Below, one piece after another: positions 18,182 to 28,105 of a DNA stretch of 64,000 nucleotides. This DNA is from Algoriphagus sp. (GTDB taxonomy: Bacteria > Bacteroidota > Bacteroidia > Cytophagales > Cyclobacteriaceae), in NCBI RefSeq assembly GCF_024305035.1, contig NZ_JAMWZB010000009.1:62001-126000 (forward strand), given 5' to 3'. The notes beneath the pieces were generated by a model, which saw only the letters and a list, made by a program, of their open reading frames with translations, did no database searches and had not been told where the DNA came from. Made by a program: the position numbers and the translations under genes. Positions within the stretch are counted from its first letter, which is position 1. The number at the start of each line of letters is the position of its first letter.

Positions 18182-18688
18182 TTAATAACTCTTCCCACAA
18201 ACTGCCATTTCATCCACGTTAAAACCTGATTGGGCGTTTAACCCGATATTTCCAGCCACTAAAATCACTTCGTAGTCCGGACCGTCTGCTGCCAAGTGAA
18301 CCTTGATGTGCCCGTCAAAGCCTGACACTTCTTCAAAAGTCAACCGACTTCCGTCAGAAAGCTGCTCCAATATCGTGCTGCTTTTTAAATCGGAGGCTCT
18401 GACCGGATCTAACATAAATGCGATCGGAGCGTCTGCATCGGTGTAATTTCCAAAATGAAGATGAGCAGGATAATTCGTTTCCGAATCGCCTCTGGCACCT
18501 TCCAGCTGAATGCTCAATTCGAGATTTCCTCCGATTAATTCTTTGATGAGGGCTTTTCCCACGAATTCAAATTCAGAGGCCTGATACAATTGAAACTCCA
18601 CCGACTTGCCGGTATATTTTTCAGATTCTTGATCAGTACAGGCGCCAAAACAGATCAACAAGATCAGACCAAGGATTAACTTTTTCAT
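18182..18688 (-). CDS. Small lipoprotein of unknown function
   Basis: 168 residues from the ATG at 18688 (a TTG three codons upstream also fits). Lipoprotein signal ends in F-G-A-C. The body is beta-rich, with NYPAHLHFGNYTDADAPIAF and SGFDGHIKVHLAADG; the H-x-H and closing G-H-x-x-V-H remind one of CHRD or Cu/Zn superoxide dismutase-like folds, but the similarity is too weak for a call. A C-terminal Cys (VCGKSY) is present. Monocistronic, convergent with the TonB receptor operon. Confidence 0.75.
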   Translation of the reverse strand: MKKLILGLILLICFGACTDQESEKYTGKSVEFQLYQASEFEFVGKALIKELIGGNLELSIQLEGARGDSETNYPAHLHFGNYTDADAPIAFMLDPVRASDLKSSTILEQLSDGSRLTFEEVSGFDGHIKVHLAADGPDYEVILVAGNIGLNAQSGFNVDEMAVCGKSY

Positions 18689-18810
18689 AGGTTCCAAGTT
18701 TTCAATTCTTAACGGGAAATACTCCTGCCCTGTTCGATTAGAATCTAAATTTATCCATTAAACTAGATTTTAATAAGACTTTGATCACATTAAGTAATTA
18801 ATTTCCCCTC

Positions 18811-20403
18811 ATGAAGGAATTTGCCGAGCTCATCACTCAACTCGATCAATCAAACAAGACCAAGGATAAACTAGCCTCCCTTCTGCACTTTTTTGAACAA
18901 GCGCCAGCTCGGGACAAAGTATGGGCAATCGCTTTGTTTTCCCATAGACGTCCAAAAAGGCAGATTTCCACTCGACAACTAAGAGATTGGTGTTTAGAAT
19001 TGGCCCAAATCCCAGGTTGGTTATTTGAGGAATCCTATCAGACTGTCGGAGATTTGGCTGAGACCATTGCCCTGTTGCTTCCCATTCCCACCAAAAAGTC
19101 AACCCACAGCCTTAGCGAATGGATCCAAGCACTTTCTGAGCTTCAGGATAAAGAAGAGGAGGACAAGCGACATTTCATTCTCGATTCCTGGATGAAACTG
19201 AACCGACAGGAGCGCTTTGTTTTCAACAAAATCATTACCGGCGGCTTTCGCATCGGGGTCAGTCAAAATTTGATTTCACAAGCCTTAGCCTCTTACCTGA
19301 ATCGGGAAAAAGCCGACATTGCCTATGCGCTGATGGGCAATTGGGATCCGGGCACCGTGGGTTTCGAACAGCTTTTTGATCAAACCGAGCAGGAAAAAGA
19401 CCGTTCCAAACCCTATCCGTTTTTTCTCGCCCATCCCCTGGAAAAAGAACCCCATGCTCTGGGCAGCCCCAAGGAATGGCAAGTCGAATGGAAATGGGAT
19501 GGCATCCGAGGGCAGCTGATCAAGCGGGAAGGGGAGCTATTTCTTTGGAGCAGAGGAGAAGAGCTGGTCAATGAGAAATTTCCCGAACTGATGGATTTGG
19601 GTAAAAGCTTGCCCGATGGGGTGGTGCTGGATGGGGAGATTTTGGCATTCAAAGCGGGTAGCCCCTTACCATTCAACCTTCTTCAAACCCGGATCGGCCG
19701 AAAAAATGTGAGTAAAAATATTCGATCAACCGCTCCGGTAAGTTTTTTGGCCTACGATCTACTTGAATATCAATATCTAGATTATAGAGGCCATCCTTTA
19801 AACAAAAGACGGGCTGAGTTAGAGCGACTCGTAGCCCATCACCCCCATCCCCATCTGGAAATTTCTGATCCCATTTCTGCCAATAATTGGGAGGAGCTTG
19901 CTGCGATTCGTCAAGATTCCAGAAGTCATTTTGCCGAAGGCTTGATGCTGAAGAAACTGAATTCCACCTACCAATCCGGCCGAAAAAGGGGGGATTGGTG
20001 GAAATGGAAAATTGACCCATTAACCATTGACGGAGTGATGATTTATGCCCAAAAAGGACATGGTCGAAGAGCTGATTTATACAGTGACTACACCTTTGCG
20101 GTTTGGGATGGGGATCAGTTGGTTCCCTTTGCCAAGGCCTATTCCGGACTCACCGACGCAGAAATGCGGGAAGTAGATCAATTTGTTAAAAAAAATACCC
20201 GAGAGCGATTTGGTCCGGTCCGCACCGTAAAAGCTGAATTGGTTTTTGAAATTGCCTTTGAGGGAATTCAAGAAAGTCCCCGTCACAAAAGTGGGATTGC
20301 CTTACGCTTTCCCCGTATTTTGCGCTGGCGTAAGGACAAATCCAAAGAACAGGCCAACACGCTAAGCGATTTAAAAGATTTACTCAAGCTATATGGAGGA
20401 TAA
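18811..20403 (+). CDS. ATP-dependent DNA ligase of the bacterial ligase/helicase DNA-damage cassette
   Basis: 530 residues: N-terminal DNA-binding domain (1-200), adenylation domain with active-site Lys228 in KWDGIRGQ (motif I, KxDGxR), DGEI (motif III), EGLMLKK (motif IV), KWKIDP (motif V), and an OB-fold to the end. Length and layout fit the family that sits next to an Lhr-like helicase and is linked to repair of cisplatin-type damage; it joins DNA nicks with ATP, besides the essential NAD-dependent ligase. The helicase gene overlaps by 11 bases. The nuclease and phosphoesterase genes often found with this pair are not adjacent here. Confidence 0.93.
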   Translation: MKEFAELITQLDQSNKTKDKLASLLHFFEQAPARDKVWAIALFSHRRPKRQISTRQLRDWCLELAQIPGWLFEESYQTVGDLAETIALLLPIPTKKSTHSLSEWIQALSELQDKEEEDKRHFILDSWMKLNRQERFVFNKIITGGFRIGVSQNLISQALASYLNREKADIAYALMGNWDPGTVGFEQLFDQTEQEKDRSKPYPFFLAHPLEKEPHALGSPKEWQVEWKWDGIRGQLIKREGELFLWSRGEELVNEKFPELMDLGKSLPDGVVLDGEILAFKAGSPLPFNLLQTRIGRKNVSKNIRSTAPVSFLAYDLLEYQYLDYRGHPLNKRRAELERLVAHHPHPHLEISDPISANNWEELAAIRQDSRSHFAEGLMLKKLNSTYQSGRKRGDWWKWKIDPLTIDGVMIYAQKGHGRRADLYSDYTFAVWDGDQLVPFAKAYSGLTDAEMREVDQFVKKNTRERFGPVRTVKAELVFEIAFEGIQESPRHKSGIALRFPRILRWRKDKSKEQANTLSDLKDLLKLYGG

Positions 20404-22852
20404 GGATTTAGCAATCGGACTGGCTTATTTCAACAAAAAGGGCTGGAATATTTTTCCATTTCAACTACAAACTTGGAGAGATTATTTGGATGGAAAATCC
20501 GGTTTGCTCAATGCACCAACGGGTTCGGGAAAGACTTTTGCCCTTTGGTTTCCCGTAATTTTGGAATTCATCAGAAGGCATCCGGAAAGCTGGCAATCCA
20601 GCCGAAATAATGGCTTGCAGTTAATTTGGGTCACGCCGCTTCGTGCACTCTCCCAAGACATCCAAAAAGCCATGCAGGAAGTGTGCGATCAGATCGGTCT
20701 ACCTTGGCAAATTGCGGTGCGAAACGGAGATACGGATGCCAAAACCAGAGCTGCTCAGAAAAGAAGGCCTCCCGAAGTCCTGATCACCACCCCGGAGACC
20801 CTGCATATTTTAATTGCTCAAAAGAGTCATCTAACCCTCTTTCAAACCCTTCAAACCGTCGTTGTGGACGAGTGGCATGAATTGGTGGGCAACAAGCGAG
20901 GAGTACAAGTTCAACTAGCACTGGAATACATCCAATCCATTTGTAATCAACAATTTAAACGATGGGCAGTTTCTGCTACCATTGGAAATCTGAAAGAGGC
21001 CGCACAGGTGCTGCTGGGAGCAGATTTACCTCTGCACCTGGTCCAAGCCAACATTCAAAAAGAAATTATCCTCCATTCTGTTTTTCCGGAGGAAATTGAA
21101 AAATACCCTTGGTCTGGGCATTTGGGTATCCGAATGATTCACCAGGTCATTCCCATTATCGAGGCAGGAAGGACGGTCCTGCTTTTTACCAACACGCGCT
21201 CCCAAACTGAAATTTGGTACCAGAAGCTACTGGAAGCCAGACCTGATTGGGCCGGATTAATTGCCATGCATCACGGGAGTTTGGATATGGGTGTGAGAGC
21301 CTGGGTGGAACAAGCCCTCCATGAAGCGAAACTCAAACTCGTCGTCTGCACTTCAAGCTTGGATTTAGGGGTGGATTTCAGACCGGTGGATCGCGTGATA
21401 CAAGTGGGAAGCCCAAAAGGAGTTTCCCGTTTCATCCAACGGGCAGGACGTGCCGGGCATCAGCCTGGGCTGCCTTCTGAAATCTTTTTTGTCCCTACCA
21501 ATTCGTTGGAGCTCATCGAGGCAGCGGCCTTGCGGGAAGCCATCGAGGCAGGGGAAATGGAATCTCAATTTGCCCCCATTTTGCCCTACGATGTGTTGAT
21601 TCAATTTCTGGTCACCTTGGCCGTAGGGGAAGGATTTGACCGGGACCAAGCCTTTGCTTTAGCCAAAAAAACCTATTCCTTTTCCTCCCTGCAGCAGGAA
21701 GAGATGGACTGGATGATGGATTTTATTACCATCGGTGGCAATAGCCTGGGAAGCTACGAGGATTTTTTGAAAGTGATTCGGGATGAAGACGGGTTATATC
21801 GGGTCAAGAACAAACGCATTGCCATGAAACACCGGCTTTCGATGGGAACCATTGTTTCAGAGGCAATGATGAAAGTCAAATTTAAGAATGGCACCTATCT
21901 GGGGAGTGTAGAAGAGTATTTTATCGCCAAAATGAAAATCGGTGATCGCTTTTTTTTCGCCGGACGAAATCTCGAACTCCTACAAATCAAAGATCTCAAC
22001 GCCATTGTGCAGCTTTCTGAAAAAAAGACCTCTAATGTGGTGAGTTGGATGGGAGCACGGATGTCCCTTTCTTCAAAGCTTTCCGAGCAGATTCTGCGGA
22101 TTTTTCATGCCTACAATCAAGGAATTTATCGTTCCGAAGAGGTTCAGCGGGTCTTGCCGATATTGGAATTGCAGAGTCGGCTATCGGTGGTACCCGACGA
22201 TCGGACGTTTTTGATTGAATCCCATCGGAGTAAACAAGGGTATCATTTGTTTTTTTATCCCTTTCAGGGTCGGATGATCCATGAATTGATGGCCGCCTTA
22301 ATCGCCTACCGCATATCAACCAGTTTCCCGGTCACCTTTAACCTGGCCATGAATGATTATGGATTTGAACTGCTTTCGGACGAGGCCATTCGCATTGAAG
22401 AAATTTTAGAAGAGGATATCTTTACCTTGAAAAATCTTGAAGAGGATGTGCTTCACTGCATCAATGAAAGTGAAATGTCTCGGCGAAAATTCAGAGAGAT
22501 CGCAGGAATTTCGGGATTGGTCTTTCAGGGATATCCGGGTAAACCCATGACCTTTAAACATATTCAGGCCAATTCAAGCTTACTTTTTCAGGTTTTTGAG
22601 CAATACGACCCTGAGAATCTCCTACTCAAGCAGTCACGGTCAGAAGCCATGAATCAGCAAATGGATCAGGATAAATTAATCCAGGCCATGAAAAAAGTCA
22701 ATCAGCTTGAGATGATTATTCAGCATCCGGTTCAGTTTACCCCCTTTTCCTTCCCCATTATGGTTGACCGATTAAGCCGCACGACGATATCATCGGAAAG
22801 TTTAGAAGATCGAATTGCCAAAATTCAGGCCCAATTCACCGTGGTGGATTAG
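20393..22852 (+). CDS. Lhr-like DEXH box helicase associated with the DNA ligase
   Basis: 819 residues, superfamily 2 helicase: Walker A APTGSGKT (Lys47), motif II VDEWHEL (Asp159), SATIGN (motif III), VCTSSLDLGVDF and QRAGRAGHQ (motifs V and VI), followed by a winged-helix and C-terminal Lhr-like region. It likely unwinds or remodels DNA in step with the ligase encoded just upstream. Its TAG overlaps the trkH stop codon on the other strand, so the two converging genes leave no space for a terminator. Confidence 0.92.
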   Translation: MEDKDLAIGLAYFNKKGWNIFPFQLQTWRDYLDGKSGLLNAPTGSGKTFALWFPVILEFIRRHPESWQSSRNNGLQLIWVTPLRALSQDIQKAMQEVCDQIGLPWQIAVRNGDTDAKTRAAQKRRPPEVLITTPETLHILIAQKSHLTLFQTLQTVVVDEWHELVGNKRGVQVQLALEYIQSICNQQFKRWAVSATIGNLKEAAQVLLGADLPLHLVQANIQKEIILHSVFPEEIEKYPWSGHLGIRMIHQVIPIIEAGRTVLLFTNTRSQTEIWYQKLLEARPDWAGLIAMHHGSLDMGVRAWVEQALHEAKLKLVVCTSSLDLGVDFRPVDRVIQVGSPKGVSRFIQRAGRAGHQPGLPSEIFFVPTNSLELIEAAALREAIEAGEMESQFAPILPYDVLIQFLVTLAVGEGFDRDQAFALAKKTYSFSSLQQEEMDWMMDFITIGGNSLGSYEDFLKVIRDEDGLYRVKNKRIAMKHRLSMGTIVSEAMMKVKFKNGTYLGSVEEYFIAKMKIGDRFFFAGRNLELLQIKDLNAIVQLSEKKTSNVVSWMGARMSLSSKLSEQILRIFHAYNQGIYRSEEVQRVLPILELQSRLSVVPDDRTFLIESHRSKQGYHLFFYPFQGRMIHELMAALIAYRISTSFPVTFNLAMNDYGFELLSDEAIRIEEILEEDIFTLKNLEEDVLHCINESEMSRRKFREIAGISGLVFQGYPGKPMTFKHIQANSSLLFQVFEQYDPENLLLKQSRSEAMNQQMDQDKLIQAMKKVNQLEMIIQHPVQFTPFSFPIMVDRLSRTTISSESLEDRIAKIQAQFTVVD

Positions 22853-24297
22853 TTGGCTCTCCAGAAGAACGGGGTAAAAAGAATCAAAATGGTAAACAGT
22901 TCCAGTCTGCCCAAAAGCATGATAAAAGAGAGGAATATTTTTGCGGTAGGAGAAAAGAAAGCAAAATTATCAACCGGACCAACCTTCCCTATCCCCGGAC
23001 CGACATTGGCCAAACAGGTGGCAACAGCTCCTAAAGAAGTGGCTAAATCATATCCTAAAAAAGACATCACCAAAGATCCTAAAACAAAGGTTAACAGGTA
23101 GATCAACAGAAAATTCATAATGTGGGTAATGATTCTGCCGGTAACCCGATCTCCATTGATCATCAAGGGGACAATTGCTCTAGGGTGAACCAGACGTTTG
23201 AATTCCAGCCAGGAATTTTTAATGAAGGTCAGGTGCCTGACAAATTTTATCCCACCGGCCGTGGACCCTGCGGATCCGCCCAAAAACAGCATCATGAAAA
23301 AGAAAAATGTCAATCCAGCGCCATACTGCGTATAATCATCGGTCACATATCCGGTTGTGGTTACTACTGAAACGACCTGAAAAAGTGCTTTTCGAAAGGC
23401 CAACTCCCCATCAACACCGCCTTTCGCAAAAATGAAATACCCCACGATCAGGGCAAGCCCCAAAAGGGAAAAGGCATACACTTTGAATTCATCACTTTTG
23501 AGGACCCGTTTAAATTTCCCAATCAACCCAAAGTAAATGATGGTGAAGTTGGTTCCGGCTAAAAACATAAAGAAAATAGCCACATATTGAATAAAGGCAG
23601 AATCATAATAGGCCATGGAGGCATTTTTGGTCGAAAACCCGCCCGTAGCCAAGGTGGTTAAGGCATGATTGATCGCATCATAAAACGTCATCCCACCGGC
23701 CCAGTACAATAAGGTGGCCGTCAAAGTCAATCCCACATAAACATACCAAAGTCGCTTGGCTGTTTCTGAGATTCTGGGGTGAACTTTATCGGAGGTAGGT
23801 CCCGGGGATTCAGCTACAAAAAGCTCAATTCCCCCTATACCTAAAAGTGGAAAAATAGCCACGGTCAACACGATAATCCCCAGTCCCCCAATCCATTGGG
23901 TCATACTCCGCCAAAATAAGAGGCCCTTGGGCATGACCTCGATATCGGTCAAAATTGATGCGCCCGTTGTGGTCAGGCCCGACATGGTTTCAAACAAGGC
24001 ATCGTCAAAGGATACTATTTCCTTGCTTAGGATGTAAGGCAGCATACCGAATAGGGTCATGAAGACCCAACTTAAGGCCACAATTAGATACCCCTCCCGC
24101 TTTCGGATGTTTTGATCCTGTTTAGAAAATGAAAAATAGGCTATTCCACCCACCACGGATGAAATGCAAATGGATACCAAAATCGGCCAGGGATCTTCTC
24201 GGAAATAGACCGAAAAAATGACCGCCGGAATCATCAAAACTGCCAGAAGTCCCAATAGGGCTCCCATGATTTTGGCGATTTCCTTAAAATGAATCAT
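22849..24297 (-). CDS. trkH: TrkH family potassium uptake channel subunit
   Basis: 482 residues, with repeated M1-P-M2 units and about 10 TM helices. Selectivity-filter loops are visible: SGLTTTGAS, TLATGGFST, VSVVTTTGYVTDD and ATCLANVGPGIG. TrkH forms the K+ pore, gated by TrkA. The trkA gene lies 4 bases upstream in the same operon. Its stop overlaps that of the helicase. Confidence 0.95.
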   Translation of the reverse strand: MIHFKEIAKIMGALLGLLAVLMIPAVIFSVYFREDPWPILVSICISSVVGGIAYFSFSKQDQNIRKREGYLIVALSWVFMTLFGMLPYILSKEIVSFDDALFETMSGLTTTGASILTDIEVMPKGLLFWRSMTQWIGGLGIIVLTVAIFPLLGIGGIELFVAESPGPTSDKVHPRISETAKRLWYVYVGLTLTATLLYWAGGMTFYDAINHALTTLATGGFSTKNASMAYYDSAFIQYVAIFFMFLAGTNFTIIYFGLIGKFKRVLKSDEFKVYAFSLLGLALIVGYFIFAKGGVDGELAFRKALFQVVSVVTTTGYVTDDYTQYGAGLTFFFFMMLFLGGSAGSTAGGIKFVRHLTFIKNSWLEFKRLVHPRAIVPLMINGDRVTGRIITHIMNFLLIYLLTFVLGSLVMSFLGYDLATSLGAVATCLANVGPGIGKVGPVDNFAFFSPTAKIFLSFIMLLGRLELFTILILFTPFFWRAN

Positions 24298-24301
24298 GGA
24301 T

Positions 24302-25648
24302 TTAATGAAATAGTTTTTCTAAAGAACCCTTCGCCTGGGGCAAAGCCAGAACGATGGCTTTGTCGCCCACCTGAAGTTGGAAATCTCCATCGGGAATAAA
24401 TACTTCCTCGCCACGAATAACCCCTGCCACGATTGCCGAATCAGGAAAATGTAAATCTTTGAGCGTGTATTTGGTTAGTCGATTAGTCTTGCAAACCGAA
24501 TATTGAACAAATTCAGCATCCACTCCATAAATTCCTGAAACCGCCTCTACCGCGCCTTTTCTCAAATACCGAGACACCTCATTTGCAGCGACCAATTTTT
24601 TATTTATCAGCGAATCCACCCCGATACTATGGGATATATGAATGTATTCCCGGGTATCCACGTGGGCAATCGTTTTATACACTCCGTGATTTTTTGCCGT
24701 CAAACTGGTAATAATGTTGGTCTCTGAAGAATCTGTCAGTGCCAAGAAGGCATCCATTTGCTCCAGCCCTTCTTCAACCAACAGTTCCACATTCTTGTAA
24801 TCTCCATTGATGACCAGGGTATTGGGCAAGTTCTCGGCCAGCCATTTGCACCGATCCTTGTCCTTATTGACCAGCGTGACCCGATAGTGATTTTCCAGCT
24901 TGAGGGCAGTAGTCAGCGCCATATCATCGCCGCCGATAATCATCACATTTTTTATTTCCTTTTTCTCCTGACCGATCAGCTGAAGAATACTTTGAGTGTG
25001 TTTTTTGGTCGATATGAAGAAAACATGATCCTGATTTCGGATAATGGTACTTCCGCGTGGAATTAGGGTTTTTTGATCCCGCAGAATGGCAATAATGCGC
25101 ACGTCGTCAAAAATCGGATTACTACTCATATCCATAATCCGCTGGTTAACCAGTGGGTTGGATTGGTCCAAGGTTACCCCTACTACATTGAGTTTTCCCC
25201 CTTCGAAATCAAAAACCTCGGTAAAACTGGAATTCTGAATCAAACTAAAAATCTCTCTACTGCAAAGCATGGTGGGAGAAATCAAATTATCTATCCCCAG
25301 GTTTTCAAAGTATTTGATGTTATCGCCATGCAGGTAAGAATGATTCCGGACCCGAGCCATCACCCGCTTGGCTCCGAGTTGTTTGGCTAGAACCGCGGCC
25401 ACAATATTGGTTTTCTCCGAGGTGGTCACAGCCAACACCATACTGGCATGGTCCACATTGGCGCGTTGCAATACCTCGATGGAAGTCGCATCACCCAAGA
25501 CCGTCAACACATCTAGTTTGGAGGACACGTAGTCCAATACTTCGCGCTCGGTATCGATGAGGGTGATGTCTTTATTATCGTAGCTTAATTGCTCAGCCAG
25601 GTGGTATCCCATATCCCCGGCTCCTGCAATTACAATGTGCATGGCCAT
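24302..25648 (-). CDS. trkA: TrkA, cytosolic gating subunit of the Trk potassium system
   Basis: 448 residues made of two RCK units in tandem: a Rossmann NAD-binding fold at the N-terminus (HIVIAGAGDMGYHLAEQL) with a TrkA-C domain, then a second Rossmann domain (NVMIIGGDDMALTTALKL) with its own TrkA-C. The acid residue after the second beta strand (LIDTE) fits NAD(H) binding. TrkA binds nucleotides and regulates TrkH. ATG at 25648 or two codons later would both serve. Confidence 0.95.
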   Translation of the reverse strand: MAMHIVIAGAGDMGYHLAEQLSYDNKDITLIDTEREVLDYVSSKLDVLTVLGDATSIEVLQRANVDHASMVLAVTTSEKTNIVAAVLAKQLGAKRVMARVRNHSYLHGDNIKYFENLGIDNLISPTMLCSREIFSLIQNSSFTEVFDFEGGKLNVVGVTLDQSNPLVNQRIMDMSSNPIFDDVRIIAILRDQKTLIPRGSTIIRNQDHVFFISTKKHTQSILQLIGQEKKEIKNVMIIGGDDMALTTALKLENHYRVTLVNKDKDRCKWLAENLPNTLVINGDYKNVELLVEEGLEQMDAFLALTDSSETNIITSLTAKNHGVYKTIAHVDTREYIHISHSIGVDSLINKKLVAANEVSRYLRKGAVEAVSGIYGVDAEFVQYSVCKTNRLTKYTLKDLHFPDSAIVAGVIRGEEVFIPDGDFQLQVGDKAIVLALPQAKGSLEKLFH

Positions 25649-25678
25649 AAATTCCTTTCTGAAATTTTAATCAGGGCG

Positions 25679-25686
25679 CAAAAGTA
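25679..25686 (-). promoter_or_regulatory. Probable -7 box of trkA-trkH
   Basis: The minus strand reads TACTTTTG, matching TAnnTTTG, 30 bases upstream of trkA. No clear -33 element stands at the right distance. Confidence 0.35.
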
Positions 25687-25789
25687 AGTGCTTTTCCTTT
25701 TGGTTATCAGGATTTAACAAAAAACTTTTCCCCCCTAAGGGCTAATGTAACAAAGCTACTTTTAAAAAATTCAATTTTCGGCCCAAAAT

Positions 25790-27037
25790 TTACAGTTCAT
25801 CAAGCAGGCGCTTACTTTCTAAATCGGGCATTTCCTCTACTTCCTTTAGCTTTCGTTGAATGACACGGGTTCGTACCCCAACAAGCTTATCCAACTCCGA
25901 ATTGGCCTCGTTGAGTTTACGCTGGGTCTTTTCAATCAGTTCCCCAAATTTGCCGAATTCGGTTTTAATGGCACCTAAAATTTGCCAGACTTCCGAACTC
26001 CGCTTTTGAATGGCCAAGGTGCGGAAGCCCATCTGCAGGCTATTCAAAATCGCCGAAAGCGTCGTCGGTCCGGTGACCACGACTTTGTATTCCTGCTGAA
26101 TTTGCTGTGTCAAGCCCGGCTCCCGGAGAATTTCCGCATAGAGGCTTTCCACCGGAAGAAATAAAATCGCAAAATCAGTGGTGAGCGGTGGGTTTAAATA
26201 CTTATCCCGAATATCCAGAGCTGCCTTTTTTACCGCTTTAATCAGCTCGGCACGCTGTTGATTGATTTCCGGTTTGGATGCCAATTCGTAGGCATCAACC
26301 AAGCGGAGATAGGATTCCTGAGGAAATTTTGAATCGATCGGCAATAAAATAGGCTGGTCTTGACCGGGCATTTTGACGGCAAATTCGACCCGCTCTCGAT
26401 TTCCTTTTCCCACCGCAGCATTGAGTTCATACTGCTCGGCTGTCAATATATTTTCCAAAATGGCTTGAAGTTGGTACTCTCCAAGCACGCCCCGGCTTTT
26501 GACATTGGTAAGTACTCGCTTCAGATCCCCTACTCCATTGGCCAGATGCTGCATTTCCCCCAGTCCTTTTTGGACCGCTTGGAGCTGATTGCTTACCATT
26601 TCAAAAGACTGCCCCAATCGGGTTTCCAATGTTTTCTGTAATTTCTCATCCACCGTCTCCCTGATTTTTTCCAACCTGAGTTCAGTGGATTTCATCAACT
26701 CCTCCTGCCGGCGGTTAAGCTCGCCGAGCTTTTCCCGCTGCAGGGTATTGAAGTCCTGCACATTTTGCCTAAAAAGCTCTCCAAAACTTTTTAAAGCCTC
26801 CTTTTGATCTAAGGAATTGCTTCGCAGGGATTGAAAAACCAGCTGGAACTGTCCGTTCAGGTTATCTTGATTTTCTCTACGGGCAAGCGCAAGTGACCGG
26901 TCCAATTCCTGACGAAGTTCTTGAATTTGTTGCATTACCAATTCCCCATCCCGGTCTTTTCGCTGAGTACTAATAAAAAGAATGATCATCCCCACCTGAA
27001 GAAGGATAGTCAAGGCTACTAAAATTTCAATCGTCAT
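25790..27037 (-). CDS. rmuC: DNA recombination protein RmuC
   Basis: 415 residues: an N-terminal TM anchor (about 5-24), a long coiled coil (about 30-185), then the conserved RmuC core with GVLGEYQLQAILENIL, PIDSKFPQESY, PLTTDFAILFLPVESLYAE and a C-terminal helical region. RmuC is thought to act on DNA ends and limit inversions; its endonuclease-like fold is known but its mechanism is not. It begins inside the end of the alpha/beta hydrolase gene. Confidence 0.93.
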   Translation of the reverse strand: MTIEILVALTILLQVGMIILFISTQRKDRDGELVMQQIQELRQELDRSLALARRENQDNLNGQFQLVFQSLRSNSLDQKEALKSFGELFRQNVQDFNTLQREKLGELNRRQEELMKSTELRLEKIRETVDEKLQKTLETRLGQSFEMVSNQLQAVQKGLGEMQHLANGVGDLKRVLTNVKSRGVLGEYQLQAILENILTAEQYELNAAVGKGNRERVEFAVKMPGQDQPILLPIDSKFPQESYLRLVDAYELASKPEINQQRAELIKAVKKAALDIRDKYLNPPLTTDFAILFLPVESLYAEILREPGLTQQIQQEYKVVVTGPTTLSAILNSLQMGFRTLAIQKRSSEVWQILGAIKTEFGKFGELIEKTQRKLNEANSELDKLVGVRTRVIQRKLKEVEEMPDLESKRLLDEL

Positions 27038-28040
27038 AACTCACGTAATTTGGAGCCTGAAGGTAGTTTTTACGCACCTCCACTCCTAAAAAAGAAAGGT
27101 ATTCTGCGACAGATTTTGTCGGAATTTCTTCCATCGGCACGTGCCCGACTCCTTCGAAAATAATCAAATTGGATCCGGGTATTTCTTTTTCAAAGTCCAA
27201 AGCTTGCTGGACAGGAATCCACCGATCCAGATCTCCCCACATAATCAGAGTCGGCATCGTCAACCGATCAAATTGAATGGAAGAATTCTGTTTTCCTGAA
27301 ATCCGATCCAGGGTAGCCTCCCGGTTCCCTTCGCGAAGCATCAGCTCAAAATAACGATCCACCGATTCGGCTTTAATCCGCTCAGGATCACCATAGACCT
27401 CTTTCATGTTCATGGAAAAAAGAAACTTTGGCGTGCATTTCAACAGAACTTTGGCAAAAACAGGATGTTCCAGCAGTTGAAAAATCCAGGTTTGCTGGGA
27501 TTCGGATTCGGATTGGGAAGGCAATTTTCGGCTTATGGGCCGGGGTGCTCCTGAGGAATTGATCAAATTCAAGGAAAGCACCTGATCCGGTCGAGTACTG
27601 GCCACTTGAAGGGCCACGGCCCCGCCCATGGAGTTGCCTGCGATATGGTACCTGGGCAAATTGAGTTTTTCAGCCAAACGTAAAATCACCTGACCATAAT
27701 CTTCCACCGTATAGCGCTTGAGTTCATCTGGTCCGGTCAGGCCATGCCCCGGTAAATCCACCGAAATGGTCATAAAATAAGGGCTCAATTCCCGCTGCCA
27801 TTCATCCCAGGTATGCAAGGAAGAAAAGCTTCCGTGAATTAGAAAAATAGGGTCACCTTCACCCATAAACCGTACGTGGAGATTCATCCCGTCCACCTCG
27901 ATAAAATGCGACTCCGGATAGCTGTATTTCTGAATTATTTCTTCCTTTGAAATATCGCTTCGGTAGAGTAGAGCCAAAAAAAACACAAATGCAAGCAGCA
28001 AAGAAGCGAGAATTTTCAGAGTTTTACTAAGCCAGTTCAT
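27027..28040 (-). CDS. Alpha/beta hydrolase, membrane-anchored
   Basis: 337 residues from the ATG at 28040 (a TTG two codons upstream is possible). TM helix at about 7-24 works as signal anchor. Hydrolase features: oxyanion block IHGSFSSLHTW, nucleophile elbow AGNSMGGA (Ser), acid in MWGDLDRWIP and His in GVGHVPMEE. The enzyme would face the periplasm and cleave an ester or similar bond; no substrate is evident. It overlaps rmuC by 14 bases, so they share a transcript without an obvious common role. Confidence 0.87.
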   Translation of the reverse strand: MNWLSKTLKILASLLLAFVFFLALLYRSDISKEEIIQKYSYPESHFIEVDGMNLHVRFMGEGDPIFLIHGSFSSLHTWDEWQRELSPYFMTISVDLPGHGLTGPDELKRYTVEDYGQVILRLAEKLNLPRYHIAGNSMGGAVALQVASTRPDQVLSLNLINSSGAPRPISRKLPSQSESESQQTWIFQLLEHPVFAKVLLKCTPKFLFSMNMKEVYGDPERIKAESVDRYFELMLREGNREATLDRISGKQNSSIQFDRLTMPTLIMWGDLDRWIPVQQALDFEKEIPGSNLIIFEGVGHVPMEEIPTKSVAEYLSFLGVEVRKNYLQAPNYVSYDD

Positions 28041-28052
28041 ATCCAAAGAGTT

Positions 28053-28069
28053 GTTATCAAAGAGATAAC
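28053..28069. promoter_or_regulatory. Operator-like palindrome between divergent genes
   Basis: GTTATC and GATAAC arms separated by five bases (AAAGA) form a perfect inverted repeat in the short gap between the hydrolase/rmuC operon and the Nramp-like gene. The place suits a repressor site for either promoter. The regulator is unknown. Confidence 0.4.
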
Positions 28070-28105
28070 TCCTGAAATAACAAATATTCTACCCAAAACA
28101 CTATT

